The notes under the pieces are model-generated. The model did no database searches. It worked only from the letters and a program-made list of their open reading frames with translations, and was not told where the DNA came from. A stretch of DNA of 45,239 bases from contig SKVJ01000021.1 in the NCBI GenBank assembly GCA_007129495.1, positions 103,806 through 149,044 on the forward strand, in the 5' to 3' direction. Numbering within the stretch: the first letter of the stretch is position 1; the number at the start of each line of letters is the position of its first letter. This DNA is from Dehalococcoidia bacterium (GTDB lineage Bacteria > Chloroflexota > Dehalococcoidia > GIF9 > AB-539-J10). The translations under genes and the position numbers were made by a program. Below, one piece after another: positions 25,049 through 32,556 of this stretch.

Positions 25049-25207
25049 GTTGTCCATCCTTCTTGATTGTGTTCGATATGGCTGGTCTCCCACGGTGATC
25101 CCTGACTGACTACTCCTCGGGAGTCAGCGGCCCGCACGGAAGATACAGCCGAACTTGTTTCCGCACTTGTCCGGTTCGACATGGCAAGGCGTACATAGCA
25201 TGTGTGC

Positions 25208-25327
25208 ATGACTGATGTGGTCAACGCAGTATCAGGACGGTACATCCCTTCGGTGCAGGAGCGGTTTCTGGCCGGTATGGTCTCGAACATGCTGGACCGA
25301 CATTCTACGCTCAGGGATGGATGCTGA
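25208..25327 (+). CDS. Possible 39-residue small ORF
   Basis: ATG 25208 opens a short frame, MTDVVNAVSGRYIPSVQERF then LAGMVSNMLDRHS, whose composition is protein-like (helical, amphipathic). There is no convincing Shine-Dalgarno and I recognise no family. It may be a small protein, the remnant of a longer gene, or chance. Confidence 0.2.
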   Translation: MTDVVNAVSGRYIPSVQERFLAGMVSNMLDRHSTLRDGC

Positions 25328-25465
25328 GGGAGGAAGAGGTTCTGGGCAGTCTTTATCCTGCATGCAGACCGTATGCGGCCCAAGTACTTGCGAGCGGGAT
25401 CATACATGCTAGAGGATGTGGAGAGACAGCGAAGAAGCAAGACCGTCCATCCTGACGGGGCTCGA

Positions 25466-25933
25466 CTAACTTGTTGATATGAGTTGGATCGACACATGTT
25501 CGCCAACTTGAATAGTGGCATAGCCTCTGTTTGCGGGCCCCGGGTTCACCATGAGTGTTCCGTCAACGGTATCATTAAACGGTACATGGGAGTGTCCGAA
25601 GACAATCAAATCCGGATTCTCCGGGAAAAGTGCTCGAACCCTCTCGGCGATGCCTGCGGGCGCTCCCGAACCGTGAGCAACCCCGACAGTTTTTCCGTTG
25701 ACGGTGACTATTTGGCGGTGAGGCAGACGTGCTTTCAGTTCAGCCGAATCCATATTCCCCGAGACCGCTATCACCTGTCCCTGTTGCTTCAATTCTTCCA
25801 GGAGAGACAATTCGGTATGGTCTCCGGCGTGAACAATGAGATCCGCCTGCTGGAGCACTTCTCGAAGCGGCACCGGCAGATCGTTGACCGTCGTTGTATG
25901 CGAATCCGAAAGTGCGATGATCGAGACACTCAT
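25466..25933 (-). CDS. YfcE/MJ0936-type metallophosphoesterase
   Basis: The product has 155 residues. All calcineurin-like motifs are present: Asp10 and His12 (ALSDSH), Asp38 (HAGDH), Asn60 (SGNMD), His87 (VAHGSG), and His114 and His116 (FGHSH). This compact form is the YfcE/MJ0936 class of Mn2+/Ni2+-dependent phosphodiesterases that act on generic phosphodiesters in vitro; the natural substrate is unknown. The neighbour on the other strand is yjbQ. The ATG sits about 150 bases from the divergent yjbQ start, leaving room for promoters between them. Confidence 0.9.
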   Translation of the reverse strand: MSVSIIALSDSHTTTVNDLPVPLREVLQQADLIVHAGDHTELSLLEELKQQGQVIAVSGNMDSAELKARLPHRQIVTVNGKTVGVAHGSGAPAGIAERVRALFPENPDLIVFGHSHVPFNDTVDGTLMVNPGPANRGYATIQVGEHVSIQLISTS

Positions 25934-26080
25934 ATGTACCCCCTCCTCTACTGGAATATGGCCTGGAATCTTCGGAGTCTACCGTACCGTAGGTCATGGT
26001 GTCGCGGCAAGTCGTATCGACACGAAAGTCCGAAGACGGTTATCATGTTGATTCGGGACGGATCGTCCATGGGAGGTGTC

Positions 26081-26494
26081 GTGAAATCGCATACTGATTA
26101 TCTATGGTTTAACACGCAGCATGAGCATGAGTACATCAACATCACCCGAGACGTGGACGTGATTGTTAAGACGAGTGGCATCCAGGAGGGGTTTGTTCTT
26201 GTCTCCGCGATGCATATTACGGCCGCTGTGTACGTCAACGATGCCGAGGCGGGGCTGATAGCCGATATCGAAGAATGGCTTGAGACGCTCGCACCATTTC
26301 GCTCCGATTACCGCCACCACCGAACCGGAGAGACTAATGGTGACGCTCATCTCAAGAGTCTCATCCTGCATCATGAGGTTATCGTTCCGATCACCGAAGG
26401 GAAACTCGATCTGGGGCCGTGGCAGCAAGTCTATTACGCGGAGTTTGACGGCCGACGGAAGAAGCGGGTGGTGGTGAAAGCCATCGGTGAGTGA
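26081..26494 (+). CDS. yjbQ: YjbQ-family protein (UPF0047, secondary thiamine-phosphate synthase)
   Basis: The product has 137 residues from GTG 26081, chosen because GGGAGG stands close upstream and homologues begin exactly here (M-K-S-H-T). Upstream in-frame ATGs at 26045 and 26069 would add residues not seen in the family. Motifs: [61 protein letters not shown] and [13 protein letters not shown]. The family shows weak thiamine-phosphate synthase activity in vitro and has an unclear main role. Conserved His residues near AMHITA and ILHHE are kept. The DUF362 gene follows 66 bases later. Confidence 0.88.
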   Translation: MKSHTDYLWFNTQHEHEYINITRDVDVIVKTSGIQEGFVLVSAMHITAAVYVNDAEAGLIADIEEWLETLAPFRSDYRHHRTGETNGDAHLKSLILHHEVIVPITEGKLDLGPWQQVYYAEFDGRRKKRVVVKAIGE

Positions 26495-26560
26495 AATCCT
26501 TCATATCTTTCAGGCAGGCTGGTATGAACGCCGGTTGTTGCCCGAAATAAGGAGAACGCT

Positions 26561-27796
26561 ATGAGACAGACAGTGAGCATTGTCCAGATTGAGAATTGTG
26601 AGATTGATCGAGCTGTGCGCGATGCAGTAGAAATGGCAGGTGGTTTGTCCAATATCGTGAAGGGGGATTCGAAGGTCGTCGTAAAACCAAATCTGGCCCG
26701 GCTCGCTTCTTCGGGCAGCGGTGTGATAACCGATGCGCGTGTGACTGAGGCAGTCACCAGACTTGTTCTGGATCTGAATCCCACGTCTGTGATTATTGCC
26801 GAGGGAACTGCAGTTGGCTACGACGACAAAGCGCTGAGCACCGAGCAGGTGTTCGATCTGAGCGGCACCCGTGGGGTGGCGCTCACATTGGGTGTTCCGT
26901 GCGTGAATCTGAACATCGACGAACCAGTGCCGGTGGAGGTGGTTGAGCCGAGAGCTATGGACCGAGTACTGATAGCGAGGACCATAGTGGAGAGTGATGT
27001 GGTCATCAGCGTGCCGGTGCTCAAGACGCATAACCGTACTAACGCCACAATATCTCTGAAGAATATGTATGGTGCCCTGCCGGGCACGGAGAAACGCGCC
27101 GGCCATATGCTGGGGATTAACCAGTCCCTCTTGGACGTCATCTCTGTTCTTCGCCCATCGTATACAGTAATCGATGCTCTAGTGGCGATGGAGGGCCTCT
27201 GGCGAACACCGGAAGATGCCCGTATCATGGGACTCATTCTTGCTGGTCAGGATGCAGTCGCTTCGGATGTTGTCGGATGTGCCCTGATGGGCATCGACCC
27301 GGACTCCGTCTTCTATCTGCGGGAACTCACTTCCCGCGACGGCGAGGTGCGCGGGCTTTCCGATATTGAAGTGGTTGGAGAATCGATCGAGACTCATGCT
27401 CGACCGTTCCGCACCGCCTTCGAGGCGTTCATGGATCAGTATCCTGAAGTCCGGGTGGTGAGCGGGCCATCGTTCTGCAGCGGTTGCGTCGCTGAGCTTG
27501 TGACGGCGCTCCGCTATTTGCACGAGTCCGGATATGGCGAGCGGGCGAAAGGACTTACGATAGTAGTCGGAGTGCCCGAGGAATCCGAGATATCCGGAAA
27601 ATGTGCAGTGATTGGCGCATGCAGTGACGAACAGGCGGGTGACATAGCGATGGCCTCGGGGTGTCCGCCGGCAGAGGATGACGTTGTAATCGCCCTGTGT
27701 GAAGCGTGTGATGCTGATCCCTCACTGGTGCTGTCGGTTCGTGATGAGAATCGACGCCAGATGTGGGAGTCGACTAGTGATCTGATCAGAGGGTGA
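26561..27796 (+). CDS. DUF362 domain protein with C-terminal cysteine motifs
   Basis: The product has 411 residues preceded by AAGGAG. The DUF362 core covers about 1-290: VVVKPNLARLASSG, DVVISVPVLKTHNRTNATIS, LKNMYGALPG, and GQDAVASDVVGCALMG. The last 120 residues carry Cys pairs FCSGC, KCAVIGAC and LCEAC, which could bind metal or Fe-S. This differs from DUF362 members ending in a standard 2x[4Fe-4S] ferredoxin. The family is common in anaerobes and its reaction is unknown. Co-directional with yjbQ. Confidence 0.85.
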   Translation: MRQTVSIVQIENCEIDRAVRDAVEMAGGLSNIVKGDSKVVVKPNLARLASSGSGVITDARVTEAVTRLVLDLNPTSVIIAEGTAVGYDDKALSTEQVFDLSGTRGVALTLGVPCVNLNIDEPVPVEVVEPRAMDRVLIARTIVESDVVISVPVLKTHNRTNATISLKNMYGALPGTEKRAGHMLGINQSLLDVISVLRPSYTVIDALVAMEGLWRTPEDARIMGLILAGQDAVASDVVGCALMGIDPDSVFYLRELTSRDGEVRGLSDIEVVGESIETHARPFRTAFEAFMDQYPEVRVVSGPSFCSGCVAELVTALRYLHESGYGERAKGLTIVVGVPEESEISGKCAVIGACSDEQAGDIAMASGCPPAEDDVVIALCEACDADPSLVLSVRDENRRQMWESTSDLIRG

Positions 27797-28305
27797 TAGC
27801 GGGATCCAAGCTGGTGCTGAGTGCGGATGCCGAAAGTGCTTTAGGCCGACAGGGCGTGTCGTCGGAGAAGGACTTGTTTTCGCAGTCTTCCTCTCGTTAT
27901 TGGTAGCGGCAACAGAAGCAAGGAAGGGGCCGGTGACCTGTGTTGTTCGGATCTAGCGTAGAGAGCTGTCCAATCCAGGAAGGGAGGTGACAGGCAACTG
28001 CAGGAACGTGCATTACCGGGTCACGTCGGTGGAGGGAGAAAGCATCGATTCCGGAGGGGCCCCCGAACACTCGGGATCAACTACCCGGTTCAGCGTTCTG
28101 ATTGTCGATGCAGAGTTGTTCGTGCTGCTTTGCCTATACATCGCGCCACAGAGTTGTGAGCCCCATCGCATCAGTCAGAGAAGCTCTCGGAGCAAAAACT
28201 GGAAAAACACTAGACGCTGTAAACGCCCTGTTCAGGGTGTAGCGGCCTCGCGTGTCTTCGAAGACTTTGTACTCCTGGCACGACGCCTCCCGCAATTTTC
28301 AGGCA
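27797..28305. other. Convergent intergenic region
   Basis: There is no convincing gene in this 509-base gap. A small CGACA/TGTCG hairpin near 27847-27861 could end the DUF362 transcript. A GTCTTCGAAGAC palindrome lies at 28254-28265. An SD-like AGGAAGGGAGG near 27976 is not followed by a well-placed start, and the frame from GTG 27987 looks non-coding. Confidence 0.4.
28223..28240 (-). terminator. Candidate terminator of the aminotransferase gene
   Basis: On the minus strand ACACCCTG and CAGGGCGT pair (one wobble) around two bases and are followed by TTT, about 70 bases after the aminotransferase stop. Confidence 0.4.
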
Positions 28306-29679
28306 TTACAGATAGCGCTGCTCGATGCGTTGCACTACGTCCTCGATCGAGTGGTAAACGAGATCCAGTTCTGCATCCGTAATCGTGAGAGGCAAGTACA
28401 TTGTGATGATGTTTCCGTACTGCGGGAACTGGCAGTTCAGCAGTACTTCATGCTCACGGCCAACCTCGCTCACAAATGCGGCAACCTCTCTTGGATCTGC
28501 GAACCGGGACTTCGTAGTCTTATCACTGACGAGTTCGACGCCTTGTATCGTGCCGGTCATCCTTACGTCGCCGACGACCGGCGACTGTGAAGCAAGTGTG
28601 CCGAGACGCGCCCGCATTATTCCCTCGATTTCTTGTGCCCGTGAGAGCAGGTCGTGATTCTCAATGTACGCAATGCCCGCGAGTCCTGCGGCAGCCAGAT
28701 ATCCGAGCCCGCCATAGGTGAACCCGTGGTGCAGGTTGCCGCTCTCAGCGAGAACTCGTCCCACCTGTTCGCTGACATGGGTAACGGCCAGTGCGCCACA
28801 TCCCGCGGAAATAGACTTCCCGATGCACAGCATATCCGGGACTATGCCATGTTTCTCTGACTCAAACCAGTAGCCAGACTTCGCTACCCCTGTGATAATC
28901 TCATCGGCAATGAGCAGCACACCGTACTTGGTGCAGATATCCCTGATAGTCCGCATGTAGCCACTGGGGGGTGGTACAATTCCGAGTCCGGTATTAGTGT
29001 TCTCTGTAATGACGCATGCAATGGTGTCAGGGTCCTCGAATCGGATGACCGTTTCCAGTTCCCGGGCGCAAAACAGTTGGCAGTCTGGAAGACTCTTCTC
29101 GACGGGGCAGCGATAGCAGTGAGGAGCGTTGAATGATACGAATCCGGCCATTAGTGGTTCGTACGGAGAGCGACGGAACGTATGGCCGCTGGCGCTGATC
29201 ATCGCAAGGCTCATTCCATGATAGTCACCCGGGACGCGATGCAGCACCTTGTACTTCCCGCCTTTTCCCAGGGCTTTCCAGTACTGGCGGGCGATCTTCA
29301 GGGCTCCCTCGGTGGCATCGGTGCCATTCGCGCTGAAGAGGCTGTACTTCAAGTCTCCCGGGGAAATAGAGGCAAGTTTCTCTCCAAGTCTCAGAAGTGG
29401 TGCCGTTGGGACGAATAGTGGGGTAGTTGATGGCATACGCGCCATCTCCGTCTTGAGTGCCTCCATAACTTCCGGGTGACCGAAGCCAAGATAGCATGCA
29501 GAAGCGCATGTCTCAGTATCGAAAAGGCGGTTTCCGTAGATGTCTATCGCATAGTGGCCATCGGCGGTCTCAATGATGGAGCCCGGCTTGCCGTAGAATC
29601 CGCTGTCCCTGCCAAATCCCGACACATAGTACTCTCGTGCAAGCGTAACCAGCTCCTCAGCTTCTTGTCTGGATGTCAT
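28306..29679 (-). CDS. Class III PLP-dependent aminotransferase
   Basis: The product has 457 residues, preceded by AGGGAGAG. PLP site: Asp259 in LIADEIITG and Schiff-base Lys288 in CIGKSISAG. Also seen are SANGTDATEGALKIAR (phosphate loop) and GDYHGMSLAMISASG. The insertion with Cys188, Cys191, Cys200 and Cys204 (CYRCP, then CQLFC) occurs in taurine/beta-alanine:pyruvate and related omega-aminotransferases, where it may form a structural site. The amino donor cannot be decided. It faces the usp genes divergently and has no metabolic partner gene adjacent. Confidence 0.9.
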   Translation of the reverse strand: MTSRQEAEELVTLAREYYVSGFGRDSGFYGKPGSIIETADGHYAIDIYGNRLFDTETCASACYLGFGHPEVMEALKTEMARMPSTTPLFVPTAPLLRLGEKLASISPGDLKYSLFSANGTDATEGALKIARQYWKALGKGGKYKVLHRVPGDYHGMSLAMISASGHTFRRSPYEPLMAGFVSFNAPHCYRCPVEKSLPDCQLFCARELETVIRFEDPDTIACVITENTNTGLGIVPPPSGYMRTIRDICTKYGVLLIADEIITGVAKSGYWFESEKHGIVPDMLCIGKSISAGCGALAVTHVSEQVGRVLAESGNLHHGFTYGGLGYLAAAGLAGIAYIENHDLLSRAQEIEGIMRARLGTLASQSPVVGDVRMTGTIQGVELVSDKTTKSRFADPREVAAFVSEVGREHEVLLNCQFPQYGNIITMYLPLTITDAELDLVYHSIEDVVQRIEQRYL

Positions 29680-29825
29680 AGCTCTCCCTTCAGGTCAGAT
29701 GGCGAACCTTGATAGTGGGGCATTGCACGCGCCAGTCTGTACTGGAACTCAAGGTACTACAGCATGCGTGGCTACGCAACTCTGCTATTATTGGCGTTTC
29801 CGCAGTAGATGGAGCGAAGTGTTTC

Positions 29826-29855
29826 TTACACTGTCTCTTCATGTACTGGTATTAT
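29826..29855 (+). promoter_or_regulatory. Promoter of the first usp leader
   Basis: TTACAC (29826-29831), an 18-base spacer and TATTAT (29850-29855) put the predicted transcription start at about 29862. That is exactly where the first leader stem-loop begins. Confidence 0.4.
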
Positions 29856-29861
29856 TGTCGC

Positions 29862-29958
29862 ACAGGAGTTATGGCTCCTTGTCGTGAGGCTGTTCCGACC
29901 GGGTACATTCCGAGTTCCGAATGTGACATCGGCGAGAATACAAGTGAGGAGGGATTAG
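29862..29958 (+). promoter_or_regulatory. Structured leader of usp copy 1
   Basis: Stem-loop 1 (29862-29882, core AGGAG/CTCCT) is followed by CGTGAGG and a conserved GTTCCGACCGGGT. Stem-loop 2 follows: GT-ACATTC (29903-29910) pairs with GAATGT-AC (29919-29927) with one bulged G. Then comes GAGGAGG before the ATG. From CGTGAGG to the start codon about 69 of 79 bases match the leader of the second usp gene. A candidate cis-acting RNA or operator array. Confidence 0.5.
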
Positions 29959-30417
29959 ATGTACAGGAAGATGTTGGTACCCCTTGACACCTCGGAGTTT
30001 GCAGAGTGTGTATTGGTTCATGCAAAAGAGATGGCGACGGCTCACTCGATACCCGAAGTGGTCCTTCTTAGTGTGGTCGAGCCAGCTCGGTCAGTGGCTG
30101 TAGCATATCTGGGTGAAGAGTTCGCAAAGGATGCTCAGGAAACAAATGTACAGGGCTCTTCTCAATATCTGGAGCGAACAAAGAACGTGCTCGGCCTCAT
30201 GAGTTCGAAGGTGACCACGGAAGTCCGTGTTGGACAGGCGGCTGAGGTAATCCTCGACTACATCGATGAAGCTGGCGTGGACGTGATGGTCCTGAGTTCC
30301 CATGGGAGATCTGGAGTGTCAAGATGGTTCCTTGGCAGCGTAGCTGAGAAACTGCTCCGCAACTCGCCTGTCCCGACCTTCCTCGTGCCGTCTCTGGCAT
30401 GCAGGTTGCCGGCGTAG
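29959..30417 (+). CDS. Universal stress protein, tandem copy 1
   Basis: The product has 152 residues with the UspA fold: MYRKMLVPLDTSEFAE at the start, IPEVVLLSVVEP, a middle acidic helix, and VDVMVLSSHGRSGVSRWFLG continuing GSVAEKLLR. The H-G-x9-G-S loop for ATP is kept, ending in SPVPTFLV. It is about two-thirds identical to, and the same length as, the protein at 31130, and both share their leaders, so gene and leader were duplicated together. GAGGAGG precedes the ATG. Adjacent trehalose genes suggest a stress-survival neighbourhood, though this link is inference. Confidence 0.92.
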   Translation: MYRKMLVPLDTSEFAECVLVHAKEMATAHSIPEVVLLSVVEPARSVAVAYLGEEFAKDAQETNVQGSSQYLERTKNVLGLMSSKVTTEVRVGQAAEVILDYIDEAGVDVMVLSSHGRSGVSRWFLGSVAEKLLRNSPVPTFLVPSLACRLPA

Positions 30418-31014
30418 CTCGGGACGTAATCGACGGGATTCCGGTATAGTGGGGCAGGATTTGTCGTTGCTGCTCAGAATAATTGATCTGCGGCGCTCAG
30501 TATGTGGCGCATGGTTTTCATGCCAGACAGGTTCTGGGCGCCGCTCTTGCAAGTTTGATCTGAGCGTCACCGAAGGCCCAGGGCGTTGCTTCTATGGAAT
30601 AATCGGCTGCTGAACCTGTTCTATCTGCATCTCCTCCATAGTCCCGGGCAGTTGTGGCCTCGCAGTCCTGTAAGTATGGTTGTTCCAGCAATGACGGTCT
30701 GTTTGCTTATAGTGCCCGTCGCGTAGTCGCCGCCCTCGGATTTCGTGAGTCGAGCGCAGAGTGCTGCAGTACAGGCCACTACTGCCGATCGCCCGGGCAT
30801 GCTGCCCTCATACAGGCCCAACTGTCCTTCGCGCGCGATCCTTACTCCTGCTGTGATCGTTCGTCCTTCAAGACAGACGGCGAAAGCTGGTCAGCCGGAG
30901 TGATGCTCCGGCGCATCCTGGGACTTGAATGCTGCTGACCTGTGATTGTTCAATCCTGCTATAATCTGCGCTGCTGGCGCGTGCCTGAAGTGTTCTTTTT
31001 GGGCCGTATCTGTA
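30418..31014. other. Spacer between the two usp genes
   Basis: This is about 600 bases without a convincing gene. It contains the compound hairpin at 30490-30544. A TATAAT hexamer at 30960-30965 and a TATACT at 31015-31020 are possible -10 boxes for the second usp, both with weak -35 partners. A 66-residue minus-strand frame (30621-30821) has no Shine-Dalgarno or recognisable motif. Confidence 0.4.
30490..30544 (+). terminator. Compound stem-loop after usp copy 1
   Basis: GCGGCGCTCAG (30490-30500) pairs with CTGGGCGCCGC (30534-30544), 11 bp with one wobble. An inner GCATG-gtttt-CATGC hairpin sits inside. TCTTGCAAGTTTG follows. It is probably the usp transcription end, but the two-level fold is more elaborate than a simple terminator. 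Confidence 0.5.
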
Positions 31015-31039
31015 TATACTGGCTGCACTGTTATTCAGT

Positions 31040-31129
31040 AACGAAGTCTTCGTTCGTGAGGTGGTTCCGACCGGGTACATTCGGAGTCTCGAATGTGACG
31101 CGGCGAGAATACTAGTGAGGAGGGATTGA
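31040..31129 (+). promoter_or_regulatory. Structured leader of usp copy 2
   Basis: Stem-loop 1 (31040-31054, AACGA/TCGTT core) differs in sequence from copy 1 but keeps its position and pairing just before CGTGAGG (31055-31061). Stem-loop 2 again pairs GT-ACATTC (31075-31082) with GAATGT-AC (31091-31099), keeping the bulged G. GAGGAGG precedes the ATG. Confidence 0.5.
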
Positions 31130-31588
31130 ATGTATAGAAAGATGTTGGTACCTCTCGACACCTCGGAGTTCGCCGAGTGTGTGTTAGTTCACGTTAAGGA
31201 GATGGCGACGGCTTACTCGATCCCGGAAGTGGTCCTTCTTACAGTCACAGAACCTCAGTATGCCTCGTCAGAGGCGTTTCTTGCAGAGCAGGTTCTCGAG
31301 GAGGCCGATAAGCAGGCTGTGAACAGTGCCTATGAATACCTGGAACGAATGAAGAATTCGTTGGGACCGATTTCGTCAAAGGTGACCACCGCCGTTGAGG
31401 TTGGGAGACCTGCGAATGGGATCCTCGATTATATCGAGAAGAGCGATGTCGACGTCGTGATTCTGAGTTCCCATGGACGGTCGGGGCCTTCGAGGTGGTT
31501 GCTCGGCAGTGTCGCTGAAAAACTCGTCAGAAATTCACCCGTCCCGGTCTTCCTCGTGCCCTCTCTCGCATGCAGACTTTCGTCGTAG
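31130..31588 (+). CDS. Universal stress protein, tandem copy 2
   Basis: The product has 152 residues and starts with the same MYRKMLVPLDTSEFAECVLV as copy 1. It ends in an equivalent NSPVPVFLVPSLACRLSS. The ATP loop SSHGRSGPSRWLLGS keeps H-G-x9-G-S. Most differences fall in the central helical segment (residues 43-80), the part that varies in dimer or partner contacts. Some specialisation after duplication is likely. A small 5-bp hairpin (31611-31623) lies shortly after the stop. Confidence 0.92.
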   Translation: MYRKMLVPLDTSEFAECVLVHVKEMATAYSIPEVVLLTVTEPQYASSEAFLAEQVLEEADKQAVNSAYEYLERMKNSLGPISSKVTTAVEVGRPANGILDYIEKSDVDVVILSSHGRSGPSRWLLGSVAEKLVRNSPVPVFLVPSLACRLSS

Positions 31589-31638
31589 CAGCGGAGACTA
31601 TCGGGAAATGACCCTTTCAGGGTGGGTGGGGGGCGCAG

Positions 31639-32181
31639 GTGTCAACAAGTATAGCTGGTGCGCGACGTGCAGGAGTTGGTTCTCCGTTCACCGGAAAGCA
31701 CATCCTGGGCGTCGCGTTTCCTTATCCTGACGCCGGTCCAGCCCACGCCGATACTCTCGAACACTATTTCCTGCGGCTTACCTACGCGCTATGCCATCTT
31801 TCGTTCTTGGGAGAGCGTGCATTCGGCTATTTCAGCGTACTCCTCCCGGAAGTGAGAGATGCGGTACGGCGGCTCGCAACGCGATACGAGGCAATGGGCT
31901 ACGTGCAGATCGTGTTCGAGAGTCTGCTGGTATCAGAAATGACAAGACTCACAGAGGCCTCGGAGCTGGCCGCAAGAGAAAGTAACCCGGCAGCCCTTAC
32001 GGTTGTGGGTCGTGAGATTGGTTCGGACGTCCTTCGGCGAGAGATAGCCAGACAAGAGCCCGGAGTGGTGGAGGTTACCCGTGCCGAGTTCATGCCGTAT
32101 GGTGTGCAGTGGGACTACTGTGGTGTCGTACATGGGTGTAACGAGTCGGCCGCGGACCGACTCAACCCAAGGCTTCTCTAA
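31639..32181 (+). CDS. Hypothetical protein of 180 residues
   Basis: GTG 31639 opens a soluble protein without signal or membrane segment. Residues 35-105 look like an alpha-helical domain (LEHYFLRLTYALCHLSFLGE, LLPEVRDAVRRLATRYEAMG). The C-terminus has EVTRAEFMPYGVQWDYCGVV. No family is recognised. The start is uncertain: the upstream G-rich stretch is not a normal Shine-Dalgarno. It sits downstream of the second usp and upstream of a short membrane peptide, all in one direction, so it may belong to the same stress group. Confidence 0.6.
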   Translation: MSTSIAGARRAGVGSPFTGKHILGVAFPYPDAGPAHADTLEHYFLRLTYALCHLSFLGERAFGYFSVLLPEVRDAVRRLATRYEAMGYVQIVFESLLVSEMTRLTEASELAARESNPAALTVVGREIGSDVLRREIARQEPGVVEVTRAEFMPYGVQWDYCGVVHGCNESAADRLNPRLL

Positions 32182-32277
32182 GTCCGTCAGAGAGGTTGTC
32201 CTTATTGTCGTAGTGAGACATTGCTACCGGGTCTGGTAGGCAGTCAATTTCCAGTCAGTGTGGCGTGGAGGACAAGT

Positions 32278-32424
32278 GTGGACAAGAACACCCTGCTTGG
32301 TGTCATAGTGCTCATTCTCGGGCTCCTGGTTCTGCTGGTTCCCGCGTTTCTTCAGGTAGTCGTTGGTGTATTACTCATTATCGTCTCTCTACTCATAATT
32401 AGCGGGCGAAGCCGACTGCTCTGA
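32278..32424 (+). CDS. Small two-helix membrane protein, DUF3096-like
   Basis: The product has 48 residues from GTG 32278, with GGAGG six bases upstream. After M-D-K-N-T it is almost wholly hydrophobic (LLGVIVLILGLLVLLVPAF, then VVVGVLLIIVSLLIIS) and ends S-G-R-S-R. This two-helix hairpin with a central proline resembles DUF3096, small membrane proteins of unknown function. A longer in-frame reading from 32221 lacks a Shine-Dalgarno. Confidence 0.6.
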   Translation: MDKNTLLGVIVLILGLLVLLVPAFLQVVVGVLLIIVSLLIISGRSRLL

Positions 32425-32516
32425 ACCGCCGCCGGGAGCCATACTGGCTGACACGCCTCAGTAGTGGCCGAATTGGCTTCAGTGGGCTGAATTGGTTCAC
32501 ACGCGCGGCACCCATG

Positions 32517-32544
32517 GCTGGTCCCGGGCTGATGCGGGACCAGC
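32517..32544. terminator. Perfect 10-bp hairpin between convergent transcripts
   Basis: GCTGGTCCCG (32517-32526), an 8-base loop and CGGGACCAGC (32535-32544), then TTGATTTC on the plus strand. It sits 12 bases beyond the otsAB stop, so it can end both that gene and the plus-strand group. Confidence 0.65.
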
Positions 32545-32556
32545 TTGATTTCAAAC

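Noticed and set aside
25012-25521. 169-codon minus-strand frame over the MBL/yfcE gap
   Set aside because: Rich in Ser/Arg/Thr with no recognisable motif; overlaps a hairpin and the end of yfcE.
27987-28382. Plus-strand frame starting GTG 27987 after an AGGAAGGGAGG
   Set aside because: Spacing to the start is too short, composition is atypical, and it runs antisense into the aminotransferase gene.
30621-30821. 66-codon minus-strand frame between the usp genes
   Set aside because: No Shine-Dalgarno and no family resemblance; kept only as a note on the spacer.
31611-31623. ACCCT-TTC-AGGGT hairpin as terminator of usp copy 2
   Set aside because: Only five base pairs, a three-base loop and a G-rich tail without T-run.
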